Source of the DNA: Halobacteriovoraceae bacterium
GTDB lineage: Bacteria; Bdellovibrionota; Bacteriovoracia; Bacteriovoracales; Bacteriovoracaceae
Assembly: GCA_002712005.1 (NCBI GenBank)
Contig: PASP01000014.1
Location: 310,001-374,000 of the forward strand
DNA length: 64,000 nucleotides
Reading direction: 5' to 3'
In this document: positions 16,833 to 25,555 of the stretch, piece by piece
How the letters are laid out: every line of letters starts with the position of its first letter
Position numbering within the stretch: the first letter of the stretch is position 1
Made by a program: the position numbers and the translations under genes
Notes under the pieces: generated by a model
What the model was told of the DNA's origin: nothing
What the model saw: only the letters and a program-made list of their open reading frames with translations
Database searches by the model: none

Positions 16833-16973
16833 ATTTTCCCCTGCCCAATTCCCCAATGATTTCGGCCAACTACGAGACGTGATTTTTGACCATCCCTCTC
16901 CAACCAGTTTGAGAGATATGGTCAATAAGTCAGTCCTACGTTGGCCGAAAAAGGAAATTGGGCAGGGGAAAAT
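16833..16973. repeat. 141-bp three-tier nested inverted repeat
   Basis: Outer arms are perfect over 18 bp (16833-16850 and 16956-16973), middle arms over 11 bp (16860-16870 and 16940-16950), and inner arms are TTGACCAT/ATGGTCAA (16886-16893 and 16918-16925) with CTCTC/GAGAG inside. The centre is a 10-base loop. It ends 83 bases before the HTH gene. It could be a replication or transfer origin, a large recombination site, a MITE or a structured RNA. No T-tract and no coding sequence is seen in it. Confidence 0.75.
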
Positions 16974-17055
16974 AAAGAGAAGGAGGTGAAAGAATTAGAA
17001 AAGGGTTTGTGAATAAATGGGAAAGGTAAGGGTTTAGAGAAAAGAAGGAGGTCTA

Positions 17056-17355
17056 TTGGAGAGAATAGAGGCCATAAATTTTGATAGGTTTGAAGACAAG
17101 AAAAAAGAGGTGAGGTACAGTGGCGAGAATCAATTGTTGCTAGATAAGCAATTGAAGCTCTTTGACAAACGAATATGGCGCGTAAGCGATGTAGCAAAGT
17201 TTTTAGATTGTTCTGTTGGGCATATCTATAATCTATGCTCGATGAGACTGAAGCTGAATACATGGAAGCTTCAGCCGAGAAGGAAAAAAGGTAAGTTTTT
17301 GTTTTTCGTTCCAAACGAAATCCTTGAATGGGTATTACAAGGAGATTGTATATGA
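17056..17355 (+). CDS. Excisionase-like helix-turn-helix protein
   Basis: A 99-residue protein starting at TTG, 4 bases after an AAGGAGG ribosome site. Residues ~40-65 (RIWRVSDVAKFLDCSVGHIY) form a MerR/AlpA-type winged helix as in excisionases and small element regulators. The C-terminus FVPNEILEWVLQG fits the wing and final helix. Its stop codon overlaps the integrase start (ATGA), so the two are translated together. Likely role: directionality factor for excision, or regulator of the integrase. Confidence 0.8.
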   Translation: MERIEAINFDRFEDKKKEVRYSGENQLLLDKQLKLFDKRIWRVSDVAKFLDCSVGHIYNLCSMRLKLNTWKLQPRRKKGKFLFFVPNEILEWVLQGDCI

Positions 17356-18656
17356 AGACGAATACAGAAACTAAGAAACCTCGCTACGAGAAAGTAAGCT
17401 ATCGTGATGTAAAAGGAATTAGAAAGGACACTCAAAACGGAACTTTCTTAGTTCAGAAATACATCCGAGGTGAGCGCTATTTTGCAAGTTTTAAAACACT
17501 AAAAGAAGCGGCGGACTGGAAAAGAAACTTCCACCCTAGTCTTAACCTCAAGCCTCTAAGAAGTCTGAATAACCAAAAGCTTAATGAGAAGATGAAAGAA
17601 CTCTCAACTCACTTTAAGCATCAAAATGCCATTGAATTAAAAAATGGTAATGATTTTAGCTATCGCTTTCTCGAAGTTTGGGAACTTTATGTGGCCAAGC
17701 ATTTGTCGCTTATGGAGAGATCAACTTTTAATCGCAAGATTCAAAATGCGAAAATCTTCTACGACAAAATGATGGATCAGCCTATGGTTGAAATGACGGC
17801 CGGATTTATTTCAAGGTATCTCAGTCTAAAAAAAGATGAAGCCATGAATAATCTCCATAGTCGTCGCTACAATTTTGATGATGATCTCAAGTCACTTAAA
17901 GCGATTTTTAATTGGTATCGAGAGTACATTGACGCTCAATTTGTGAACCCGATACTCAAACGCCACAAAATCGAAGGTATCATCAGGAAAACTCCTAAGA
18001 GGAAAAAGAAAATGAGAAGGCATGAGCTTTTAAATTTCTTTGATGAGCTTGAAAAAGACAACCTCTTTTGGCGCGACTTTGCAGAAACTCAGTTCTACTT
18101 TTCAGGACGAGTGCAGGAAGTTGCTGGCCTTCAATGGGGGAGTGTTGATTTTGTAGATGGAATGATTGAGATAGAGAATGTCGTTGTGTGGGGACCAGGT
18201 AAGGATGTTAATTACCTAAAAGAATCTCCGAAAAATGGAGAGGAGCGCTTTGTTCCCATGACCGAAAAACTCTTTACGATCTTTCAGCGGCGTTTAAGTG
18301 AAAGGAGGCCTTCGAAAGTGATCGACACGAGAACAGGAAAACTTGTTTCTTGTGATTTTGTTTTTCACATTGGTGGGCAACCTCTGAGCTATCGTCCAAT
18401 TCAGTATCGTTACAATAAGGCCCTAAAGAAAGCAGGGCTTTTTCATAAGTATTCTTCAACTCATATCTTGCGCCACTCTATGGCAAATCTTGTTAGAGAG
18501 CGCATGGGAATTGAGCACGCGCAAGCAGTGGGAGGATGGAAAACAAGGGAGCTAGTGGAACATGTTTACACTGAGCGACAGGCCCATTTGACCAAAGATG
18601 CGCTGAAGAATATTGAGGAATTTATGAGTGAGAATGAATCGACGACGAGCAAATAA
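17352..18656 (+). CDS. Tyrosine recombinase (integrase)
   Basis: Site-specific recombinase for integration at tRNA-Glu. I chose the ATG at 17352 (AAGGAG 7 bases upstream, ATGA overlap with the HTH gene), giving 434 residues. An N-terminal arm-binding region is followed by a core-binding domain (~95-205). The catalytic domain has the first Arg in FSGRVQEVAGLQW, HILRHSMAN (His-x-x-Arg), GGWK and the nucleophile Tyr in EHVYTER. It ends 9 bases before the right repeat, as expected for a tRNA-targeting element. Confidence 0.93.
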   Translation: MKTNTETKKPRYEKVSYRDVKGIRKDTQNGTFLVQKYIRGERYFASFKTLKEAADWKRNFHPSLNLKPLRSLNNQKLNEKMKELSTHFKHQNAIELKNGNDFSYRFLEVWELYVAKHLSLMERSTFNRKIQNAKIFYDKMMDQPMVEMTAGFISRYLSLKKDEAMNNLHSRRYNFDDDLKSLKAIFNWYREYIDAQFVNPILKRHKIEGIIRKTPKRKKKMRRHELLNFFDELEKDNLFWRDFAETQFYFSGRVQEVAGLQWGSVDFVDGMIEIENVVVWGPGKDVNYLKESPKNGEERFVPMTEKLFTIFQRRLSERRPSKVIDTRTGKLVSCDFVFHIGGQPLSYRPIQYRYNKALKKAGLFHKYSSTHILRHSMANLVRERMGIEHAQAVGGWKTRELVEHVYTERQAHLTKDALKNIEEFMSENESTTSK

Positions 18657-18662
18657 CGAGCA
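18645..18662. promoter_or_regulatory. Candidate integrase arm sites at the right end
   Basis: ACGAGCA occurs at 18645-18651 and 18656-18662, 11 bp apart, overlapping the end of the integrase gene and abutting the right repeat. The same pair occurs at the left end of the element. Confidence 0.5.
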
Positions 18663-18665
18663 GGC

Positions 18666-18692
18666 AAAAAAAAGCCTGTCCGAAGACAGGCT
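18666..18692 (-). terminator. Terminator of the tRNA-Lys/tRNA-Glu operon
   Basis: On the minus strand AGCCTGTC-TTCG-GACAGGCT forms an 8-bp stem with a stable TTCG loop followed by eight T. An identical copy lies in the left repeat at 13174-13201. Confidence 0.93.
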
Positions 18693-18722
18693 CTTTATAA
18701 AACTGGTACTCCCAAGGGGATT
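18666..18722. repeat. Right attachment-site repeat within tRNA-Glu and its terminator
   Basis: 57 bp identical to 13174-13230. It covers the tRNA operon terminator and the last bases of tRNA-Glu through part of the T arm. Because the tRNA continues intact to the right, the 3' end of the tRNA and its terminator now come from the element. Confidence 0.92.
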
Positions 18723-18781
18723 CGAACCCCTGTTACCGCCGTGAAAAGGCGGTGTCCTAGACCAGACTAGACGATGGGAGC
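18704..18781 (-). tRNA. tRNA-Glu (anticodon TTC)
   Basis: 78 nt with encoded CCA. The acceptor arms GCTCCCA/TGGGAGT pair with one G-T at position 1-72. The anticodon stem CCGCC/GGCGG has loop TTTTCA giving TTC, and the T arm CAGGGGTTCGAATCCCCT is intact. It is the integration target of the adjacent element. Confidence 0.96.
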
Positions 18782-18882
18782 ATTATCTGGATTTGCTCTT
18801 TCAGTTAAACAAATAAATGTTAAGTGAAACAACAAATCCGGTAAATTACCCATAGGAGTAGTCACCAGTTAGGTTTTTAAAG

Positions 18883-18959
18883 TGGTGATCCCGCTGTGAC
18901 TCGAACACAGGACCCTCTCCTTAAAAGGGAGATGCTCTAACCAACTGAGCTACGGGACC
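18883..18959 (-). tRNA. tRNA-Lys (anticodon TTT)
   Basis: 77 nt with encoded CCA. Acceptor arms GGTCCCG/CGGGATC, D arm GTAGCTCAGTTGG, anticodon stem TCTCC/GGAGA with loop CTTTTAA giving TTT, and T arm with GTTCGAGTC. It precedes tRNA-Glu in the same transcription unit, about 100 bases upstream. Confidence 0.96.
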
Positions 18960-18982
18960 AACATCTTTAAAACGTGAGATAG

Positions 18983-19011
18983 AAATTAATGTTTCTTGGT
19001 ATATTTGTCAA
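18983..19011 (-). promoter_or_regulatory. Candidate promoter of the tRNA operon
   Basis: A perfect TTGACA (-35) at 19006-19011 lies 17 bp from TAATTT (-10) at 18983-18988 on the minus strand, 24 bases before the 5' end of tRNA-Lys. The -10 is weak. Confidence 0.45.
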
Positions 19012-19130
19012 TTACAAAAGTTAATAATTAGTTATTTTTTTCATATCTATTTTATGAAGGGTTGTGCTGGAGCTATAAATTCGTTAATCTCCGTTACCTT
19101 TATAACTGTGAACATGCGTGAATAAGCGAT

Positions 19131-20459
19131 ATGAGCGAAAAGTCGAATTCGATTAATTTAAATGAGTCTGCAGGACTCAACAAAAAAAGAGTATCTTTTC
19201 ATACATTAGGTTGTCGTCTGAATTTTTCAGAAACGGGCTCAATCGCGCAAGGTTTTGTTGATAGAGGCTATGAAGTTGTCGATTTTGGAGCCCCTTCAGA
19301 TGTTACTTTTATCAATACCTGTACAGTAACGGATGGAGCCGATTCTACCTGTCGTAATTTAATTAGAAAGGCGTATCGCTCTTCTCCGGAAGGAAAGATT
19401 GTTGTTGCTGGTTGTTATGCTCAGATGGACTCTGAGCGCATCTCAAAAATGACTGGAGTCGATCTCGTCCTCGGGACATCTGAAAAATATAAGGTATTCG
19501 ATTACTTGGAAGAAGATTCTGAGCAAACCGTACATATAGATAAGACCGCCTCATTTTATGGTGCGGCTACCTCGGAAGCTGAAGGTCATACTCGTGCATT
19601 TTTAAAAATACAAGATGGCTGTAACTATGTGTGCTCCTTCTGTATTATTCCACAGGCCAGAGGGCGTAGCCGAGCTTTACCTATTGCTGAGGCAATTGAG
19701 AACGCTAAAAAGGTGATCGATCAAGGTTTTAAGGAAATTGTACTCACCGGTGTGAATATTGGTGAATATGAGGTGAATACTGGAGAGAGGCTGACAGATC
19801 TCGTATCTCAACTGCTGGAATTAGAGGGGCTAGAGCGTCTACGCCTTTCAAGTGTAGAGCCTAATACAATAACAGATGAGCTACTCGATGTTTTCGCTAG
19901 TTCTCCAAAGTTTATGGATCATTTTCATATCCCCATGCAAAGTGGTGATGACGAAATCTTAACTCTCATGAGACGTCGCTATAGCGTTGACCAGTATAAA
20001 GAAATTATAAACAAAGTGATCTCTCGTTTTCCAAATGCGGGGATTGGTGCGGATATCATTTGCGGATTTCCAGGTGAAACTCAAGAGCAGTTCAATCATA
20101 CCTACGCTCTTCTCAAAGAACTCCCAATAACGCACTTCCATGTTTTTCCTTATTCGAGTCGAAAGAATACATTAGCAGCTCGAATGGAAAATCATATACA
20201 ACATGGCGTAAAGAAAGAAAGAGTGAGAGCTTTGAAAATGTTTGGTGAAGCGAAGTTATCTATGTTCGCCGAAGACCAAGTCGGTAGTTCAAATGAAGTT
20301 CTTTTTGAACGTCAAAATGATAAAGGCTTTTGGGAAGGTTATACGAAGAACTATGTTCGAGTATGGGTTAAATCAAAGTCTGATTCAAAAAATCAAATCC
20401 GCCACGTTTATCTCAACGACTTTGTTGAGGGGCAATTACGTGGCGAAATTCTCAATTAA
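19131..20459 (+). CDS. mtaB: tRNA t6A37 methylthiotransferase MtaB
   Basis: Radical SAM enzyme that converts t6A to ms2t6A at position 37 of ANN-decoding tRNAs. The MTTase N-terminal domain has the three cluster cysteines (LGCRLNF, NTCTVT, GCYAQ). The radical SAM motif CNYVCSFC is at ~164-171, then QARGRSRALP and LTGVNIGEY typical of the MtaB group, and a short C-terminal TRAM-like region. 442 residues is normal length. The stop overlaps the end of the convergent gene by 4 bases. Confidence 0.93.
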   Translation: MSEKSNSINLNESAGLNKKRVSFHTLGCRLNFSETGSIAQGFVDRGYEVVDFGAPSDVTFINTCTVTDGADSTCRNLIRKAYRSSPEGKIVVAGCYAQMDSERISKMTGVDLVLGTSEKYKVFDYLEEDSEQTVHIDKTASFYGAATSEAEGHTRAFLKIQDGCNYVCSFCIIPQARGRSRALPIAEAIENAKKVIDQGFKEIVLTGVNIGEYEVNTGERLTDLVSQLLELEGLERLRLSSVEPNTITDELLDVFASSPKFMDHFHIPMQSGDDEILTLMRRRYSVDQYKEIINKVISRFPNAGIGADIICGFPGETQEQFNHTYALLKELPITHFHVFPYSSRKNTLAARMENHIQHGVKKERVRALKMFGEAKLSMFAEDQVGSSNEVLFERQNDKGFWEGYTKNYVRVWVKSKSDSKNQIRHVYLNDFVEGQLRGEILN

Positions 20460-22456
20460 TAGAGTATATACTTTAAAGGGTTGTAAACAAAGGGTAGGCC
20501 ACGTTTTACTCTTTTTGAAATTTTCTCTTGATTAAGATTTAAATTTTCAATCCCTAGCTCTAGATCAATTTCATCTTTATTGAGAACATTGAGGACCGCA
20601 TAGTAATCTAAATCTTTACGATAAAATTTCGAGAGTTGGATCTTGAAGTCGAGTCCAAGATGGGCAGTGTAATATCCCATATTTGGATCATAAACTTTAA
20701 TATTCCATCCTTCTTGATCATCACTTTCTTCTATGTCAGTGGCCAGTACAACATGAGAGACAGGTTTAAATCTCTTTGACCCTTTATCAGTCATCCCAAT
20801 AATGAGTTCTGTTTTATGACCTGACTTGATTAAAGACATGAGGTTTTTAAAGGTATCTTTGGTTACTTTTTGTCTACGAAAGAGTCCATCTTTAAAAGAT
20901 TGAACGGCATCTCCATTAATTTCGTGCTCTATCTTGACCAAGTATTCTTTAAGATCTTCTTTATTAATGTCTGAAGTGAAGTCATGAATATCTTTATATC
21001 CTGGTATAGCGATATATTGCCCACGATAGATTTGGTCTATGAGTGCAATTTTATCGAGAGAAGAGTTTACTTCTTCGTCTGGGAAAAATGAAGCTCGAGT
21101 TAAAAGGGCCTTTTGAATTTTAACCATGGCATAACAAGCACCAGCATAACCTTTATCAAAGTCAGTCATATTATTGATTGCTAAAATGGATGAATCTTCC
21201 GATGGATTCTCCTTTTCTAGAATTGCTGAATTCATACTAAGATGAAAAATAGCTTGAACTTCATTACGTTCTAATTGAACAGAGTAGTTAATATGAGTTG
21301 GAGATATCCAATCTTTGGTTCTTGCAAAAAGTGCTGATCCTACTTTTTGATTTTTGAAATAAATCTGATGATCTTCCTTATTGTATTGAAGGAAGTTCAT
21401 ATGGAGGGCCAATTGTTCATTTCTATTGTCTACGTCCTTCCATCGAATCTTTAAAACGGGGAGATCTCTATTTACTAGAAGCTCATGCTTAAAATGACTT
21501 TTAAAACGAGGTCTTTGAGAATGGGGAATTGATGCTCTTAAGTGGACAAGTGATTCATCCGTCGTACTTTCAAGTAAGGCACGATAATAAAGTTTTCCTG
21601 TCTCTGATTCTGTAGCATACAGTTTTTTGTAAAACGTAATGGCTTCACTTTTTAAATTATGATCATTGACAACAAAAGGTGATCTAAAAGCAAGAGATAG
21701 GAGTTGAAGATAGGCATGTCTTCGATTTACATCCACTTCTGAAAATAAATTTTTTGTAAAGTCTCTTTCATTGGTTAACTTTTCAAGATGCTCGGCAAGT
21801 TCAGAATTAAATAATTCACTTATCACCTGGTTTTTTAGGGAAGAGAGACTTGGGTGGTAAATATCTTGAGAGATTAGGCCGTGGCGACGTAATTCATTTT
21901 CTAAACGCCAAGGATGTGACTTTACCTTAAAGTCTAAGCCTGTTGCTTCTTCTAGGGCATCTGCTGCGAAGAAAGAACAGTTCTTATTAAAGAAGCGATA
22001 CTTAGCTGCAGTATCTTGAGAGAAGAAATTTTGAATATAATTTACGAGAGCTTGGATTTGTTCAGAAGAAAGATTAAGAGGGTACACATAGACATCTCTA
22101 TCTTCATTCTTTGTCTTTGTAAGTTGATAATTGATGAAGGGTTCGATCTCTACCGTAACGTCATAGGCAAAATTACCAAAGATTCCCATTCCTTTGGCGT
22201 ATTTTTTTAAAAGGCCTTCTCCTTGTTCTAATTTGGCCACAAACTGTATATTGGTATCAAAAATACTAAGTTCTTGGTTTGGAGAAAAGCGAAGAGCAAT
22301 ATGTCCGAAACTTGATTCACTTATTCCATCTTTTGAGCCAACAAAGACTAGCGAAACTTTCTTAGTATTTTGAATAAGTTCTATCGGGATAGGTGACTCT
22401 GCAAAAACTTGAGAGAGTAGACTAAAAAAGAAAATAAATCCTAAAATCAACTTCAT
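20456..22456 (-). CDS. Exported DUF4105 (Lnb N-terminal domain) protein
   Basis: A 666-residue protein with signal peptide KLILGFIFFFSLLSQVFA. Residues ~35-190 (GHIALRF, NFAYDVTVEIEPFINYQLT, RFFNKNCSFFAADALEEATG) match DUF4105, also called the Lnb N-terminal periplasmic domain, which carries a conserved NC pair. The rest is a large beta-rich region of unknown function. The start is ATG 22456 after AAGGGA, not the TTG two codons earlier. Such proteins are common in predatory and marine bacteria; no substrate is established here. Confidence 0.8.
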   Translation of the reverse strand: MKLILGFIFFFSLLSQVFAESPIPIELIQNTKKVSLVFVGSKDGISESSFGHIALRFSPNQELSIFDTNIQFVAKLEQGEGLLKKYAKGMGIFGNFAYDVTVEIEPFINYQLTKTKNEDRDVYVYPLNLSSEQIQALVNYIQNFFSQDTAAKYRFFNKNCSFFAADALEEATGLDFKVKSHPWRLENELRRHGLISQDIYHPSLSSLKNQVISELFNSELAEHLEKLTNERDFTKNLFSEVDVNRRHAYLQLLSLAFRSPFVVNDHNLKSEAITFYKKLYATESETGKLYYRALLESTTDESLVHLRASIPHSQRPRFKSHFKHELLVNRDLPVLKIRWKDVDNRNEQLALHMNFLQYNKEDHQIYFKNQKVGSALFARTKDWISPTHINYSVQLERNEVQAIFHLSMNSAILEKENPSEDSSILAINNMTDFDKGYAGACYAMVKIQKALLTRASFFPDEEVNSSLDKIALIDQIYRGQYIAIPGYKDIHDFTSDINKEDLKEYLVKIEHEINGDAVQSFKDGLFRRQKVTKDTFKNLMSLIKSGHKTELIIGMTDKGSKRFKPVSHVVLATDIEESDDQEGWNIKVYDPNMGYYTAHLGLDFKIQLSKFYRKDLDYYAVLNVLNKDEIDLELGIENLNLNQEKISKRVKRGLPFVYNPLKYILY

Positions 22457-22604
22457 GAACAATCCCTTAAATAAAATGGTGCTTAATTAATTTTAAGTGA
22501 TTTTGAGTTAATTTCGTGACGGATTGAAGATTCTACAAGGGGAGTTTTTTTCTTTTACAGTGGGATTGTATGAGGCTAAGTGTTTGAAATTAAAGATAAG
22601 AACC

Positions 22605-22622
22605 AAGGGGCCAAAGCCCCTT
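22605..22622 (-). terminator. Probable terminator of the small secreted protein gene
   Basis: On the minus strand AAGGGGC-TTTG-GCCCCTT forms a strong 7-bp stem just after the stop of the gene at 22641. The following bases (GGTTCTTATC) are only partly T-rich. Confidence 0.5.
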
Positions 22623-22640
22623 AGTTTTAAATTGTATAGA

Positions 22641-22979
22641 TTATTGACATCCACCAGTAGCTTCGATGGATTGAAGAACTTGTAGCTCAATTTCAGTTAG
22701 TTCATCTACAGAGCTATCACAAAGAACTTGTGCAGCTTCACTTTCTGTATCAATCATTAATGAACCATCATCAGCTAGTACAATTAGACCAGCAGCTACA
22801 CCAGCAAAAGTTGAAGTTGTTGATGCACCTGCAATTCCTACTGGAGCTTGAGTAACACATGAACCTGGACCATTTGCAGCCTCACAAATTGAATCACCAA
22901 GTACGGCAATAGCTGCACCAACGGCAAAAGATGATTGAATAGTTAGAAGTAAAGAAGCGGCTAAGATAATTTTTTTCAT
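22641..22979 (-). CDS. Small secreted Cys-containing protein
   Basis: A 112-residue protein with signal peptide KKIILAASLLLTIQSSFA and a GGAG ribosome site. The mature part is Ala/Gly/Ser/Thr-rich in its first half and acidic in its second. Four cysteines (ICEAA, GSCVT, VLCDS, GGCQ) could form two disulfides in the periplasm or outside. No family recognised. Confidence 0.65.
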   Translation of the reverse strand: MKKIILAASLLLTIQSSFAVGAAIAVLGDSICEAANGPGSCVTQAPVGIAGASTTSTFAGVAAGLIVLADDGSLMIDTESEAAQVLCDSSVDELTEIELQVLQSIEATGGCQ

Positions 22980-23090
22980 GTTTAGTCTCCAACGATAGGG
23001 GGGTTGTTTTTTGTTTTAGAGAATCTAGCACATGATAATTTTTTTTAGTGTAGAGTAGAAAAGTCTATAGTGGGTGTATAAAAATAAGAC

Positions 23091-23119
23091 AAAAAAAAGG
23101 CCAAGAGATAATCTTGGCC
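23091..23119 (-). terminator. Terminator of the serA-like/purA operon
   Basis: GGCCAAGA-TTATC-TCTTGGCC read on the minus strand, an 8-bp stem followed by eight T, directly after the purA stop. Confidence 0.92.
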
Positions 23120-23127
23120 ATTTTTCT

Positions 23128-24399
23128 TTAGAAGTAATTTTGTATGAACTTGATTTGAGATCTCTCTGGGCCAAATGCTAGTATTCCAACTTTTGCTCCA
23201 ATTGCGCCTTCAATAACATCTAAGTATTCTTTTAGTTCTTCAGACATTTCATCTGACTTAAAGTCATCATTAAATGGTTTCATATCTTTTAAAATAGGTT
23301 CTACTTGAGAAAGGTCAATTCCAGGATAGGCGCAATCAATTTCCTCTCCTTTATAGCGGTAGCCGACACAAACCTTAAGTTCTTCTATTCCAGAGAGAAC
23401 ATCTACCTTGGTTAGAGCGATAGAAGTAATATTTGAAGCCTTTACTGAGTACTTGAGAAGAGGAAGGTCAATCCAACCACATCTTCTTTTTCTTCCTGTT
23501 GTAGCACCGAATTCATTTCCGATGGTTTGAATCTTTTCACCTAAGTCACAAAACATTTCTGTAGGAAAAGGTCCTTCTCCTACACGCGTAGTATAGGCTT
23601 TTGTAATACCTAGTACTTCTTCAACATATTTTCCTGGTAAACCTGCACCAGAGTAAATACCTGCTGCAGAGGTAGAAGAAGAGGTTACAAATGGGTATGT
23701 TCCGTAATCGATATCAAGGAGTACACCTTGAGCACCTTCAAATAGAATTTTCTTGTCGTTTTCTACGGCCTTGTCAATCATGCTAAAGGTGTCTGCAAGA
23801 AAAGGTTTAATGAGCTTCCCTAATTCAAAGAGCTCTTCTACTTCTTTTTCAATTGACGGAGATTCAATATTATAAAGATGTTTGAAAAGAACTTCCTTTT
23901 CAATCATATTCGCACGCAGTTTTTTCTCAAGGATTTCCCTATCTAAAAGATCTTTAAGCTTTAGACCTTTACGTGAAGTTTTGTCTTCATAAGCTGGTCC
24001 AATTCCTTTTCCTGTCGTTCCAATTTTTACTGGACCCTGAGACTCGCGCTGGGCATCTAAAATCTTATTGTAAATTGTAATGACAGAGCAGTTCTCAGAG
24101 ATCTTTAAACGCTCAGGAGTTATATTTACTCCACTAGATTGAACATCTTCAAGTTCCTCTTTAAAGGCTCGAGGACAAAAAACAACACCATGACCAACTA
24201 CCGAAGTACAATGATCATGGAGAATCCCAGATGGAATTAAGTGAAGAACAATTTTTTGGTCTCCTACAATTATAGTATGACCGGCGTTGTTACCACCTTG
24301 ATAGCGAACAACGTAATCGCACTTTTGACCTAGTAGGTCTGTAATCTTTCCTTTTCCTTCATCTCCCCATTGGGATCCAATAATTGCCAGTGATTGCAT
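23128..24399 (-). CDS. purA: Adenylosuccinate synthetase
   Basis: Catalyses the GTP-dependent joining of aspartate to IMP, the first committed step to AMP. GSQWGDEGKGK (P-loop), RYQGGNNAGHTI, TGKGIGPAYEDK, EGAQGVLLDIDYGTYPFVTSS and TTGRKRRCGW are all present. 423 residues is normal length. Its ATG overlaps the stop of the upstream dehydrogenase by one base, so translation is coupled. It ends at a strong terminator. Confidence 0.97.
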   Translation of the reverse strand: MQSLAIIGSQWGDEGKGKITDLLGQKCDYVVRYQGGNNAGHTIIVGDQKIVLHLIPSGILHDHCTSVVGHGVVFCPRAFKEELEDVQSSGVNITPERLKISENCSVITIYNKILDAQRESQGPVKIGTTGKGIGPAYEDKTSRKGLKLKDLLDREILEKKLRANMIEKEVLFKHLYNIESPSIEKEVEELFELGKLIKPFLADTFSMIDKAVENDKKILFEGAQGVLLDIDYGTYPFVTSSSTSAAGIYSGAGLPGKYVEEVLGITKAYTTRVGEGPFPTEMFCDLGEKIQTIGNEFGATTGRKRRCGWIDLPLLKYSVKASNITSIALTKVDVLSGIEELKVCVGYRYKGEEIDCAYPGIDLSQVEPILKDMKPFNDDFKSDEMSEELKEYLDVIEGAIGAKVGILAFGPERSQIKFIQNYF

Positions 24400-25346
24400 T
24401 ACGCCTTTACCTCGTTAACAACATTATTATTGATGAAAAACTCTTGAAGTTGATCTACGGCCATTTTTCCAACTCGTAGTTGAGCTTCTTCTGTTCCTGC
24501 ACCAAGGTGAGGAGTGAGCACAAGATTATCTAATTTTCTTAATGAAGAGTATTCAGGAAGAGGCTCGGTTGCAAATACATCAAATCCCGCTGCATAAATC
24601 TTCTTATCTTTGAGTACGGCTTCTAGAGCTGCTTCATCTACAATTCCTCCACGTGAAGCATTTACGAGAACGGCTTTATTCTTCATCAAGTTTAAAAGTT
24701 CTGAATTAATCATCCCTTTTGTTTTATCCATAAGAGGAGTGTGAAGAGTGATAACATCACAGGTAGAGAAAATCTCATTTAGGTCTTTAGCTTTCTTTGC
24801 GTAAGGAAGCTCACTTTTTTCAATGAATGGATCAAAGAAGAGAACTTCTGGCTCAAAACCTTGAATTCTTTTTGCAACAATTTGCCCAATTCTTCCAAAG
24901 CCGACGATTCCGACTTTTTTATTTGTGAGCTCAAGACCAGTATATTTTGATTTATCCCAACCACCATTTTTCATGGTCATATTGGCGGCTGCTGTATGTC
25001 TTAAGGTTGTCATCATGAGAGCAACTGCGTGTTCAGCTGCTGAGTTATTATTGGCTCCAGGTGTATTTTCTACTTTTACACCTTTTGCTTCGCAGGCTTT
25101 TTTATCGATATTATCTGTTCCTTCTCCAGCGCGAATGACAAGCTTTAAGTGAGGAGCTTTCTCAAGCGTTTCTGCTGTTACAGTTGTTGCTGATCTAATG
25201 ACCAAAGCAGTGGCTTTGGGAAGAAGTTCTGCAATTGTCTCTTGAGAATTTTTTGGCTCAGGATGAACTTCAAATTCTGAAATACTTTGAAGGTTTGAAA
25301 AGACGTCCTTATCCATACCATCACAAACTAAGATAAATGGTTTCAT
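24399..25346 (-). CDS. SerA-like D-2-hydroxyacid dehydrogenase
   Basis: A NAD-dependent D-isomer-specific 2-hydroxyacid dehydrogenase most like phosphoglycerate dehydrogenase. It has RAGEGTDNID, the Rossmann GFGRIGQIVAKRI, the catalytic Arg in NASRGGIVDE, Glu in FATEPLP and His in LTPHLGAGTEEA. At 315 residues it lacks the C-terminal ACT domain of longer SerA, so serine feedback is unlikely. Operon with purA (1-base overlap). Likely role: first step of serine synthesis, but substrate is inferred. Confidence 0.88.
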   Translation of the reverse strand: MKPFILVCDGMDKDVFSNLQSISEFEVHPEPKNSQETIAELLPKATALVIRSATTVTAETLEKAPHLKLVIRAGEGTDNIDKKACEAKGVKVENTPGANNNSAAEHAVALMMTTLRHTAAANMTMKNGGWDKSKYTGLELTNKKVGIVGFGRIGQIVAKRIQGFEPEVLFFDPFIEKSELPYAKKAKDLNEIFSTCDVITLHTPLMDKTKGMINSELLNLMKNKAVLVNASRGGIVDEAALEAVLKDKKIYAAGFDVFATEPLPEYSSLRKLDNLVLTPHLGAGTEEAQLRVGKMAVDQLQEFFINNNVVNEVKA

Positions 25347-25555
25347 GTGTGCCTCACTTTTGTGGAATTATTCATAAAGAAAAGATGATTTATTTGATTG
25401 GTTCTATGCATTTTAAATCCTGGAACCCCAGAATTATACGTCTCTGAACAGTTTGTGGAAAGTTAGAATATGGGGGTTTTTGATAATTAATTTGAGGCTT
25501 TTAAGCTCAATTAATAGGGGAGAGAAAGGGGATTAGAGGGAGGTTATAGAGGTGA

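Larger units (their letters stand above)
13174..18722. mobile_element. Integrative element at tRNA-Glu (about 5.5 kb)
   Basis: Perfect 57-bp direct repeats (13174-13230 and 18666-18722) bound a segment with a tyrosine recombinase next to the right end, an excisionase-like HTH protein, candidate integrase arm sites at both ends, two operator-like palindromes, a 141-bp nested palindrome and three minus-strand cargo genes. The right repeat lies in an intact tRNA-Glu and its terminator; the left repeat is the displaced copy. Unit length is 5,492 bp (repeat start to repeat start). No replication, packaging or conjugation genes are visible, so it would depend on a helper or move only by excision and integration. 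Confidence 0.88.

Noticed and set aside
16979-17010. Very short leader peptide after the nested palindrome
   Set aside because: An AAGGAGG is followed by GTG and an 8-codon frame, but nothing else supports translation; the ribosome-like site may be part of purine-rich leader sequence.
16922-17314. 130-codon minus-strand frame over the palindrome and HTH gene
   Set aside because: It overlaps the right arms of the palindrome and the well-supported HTH gene, has low-complexity Phe/Ser sequence and no ribosome site.
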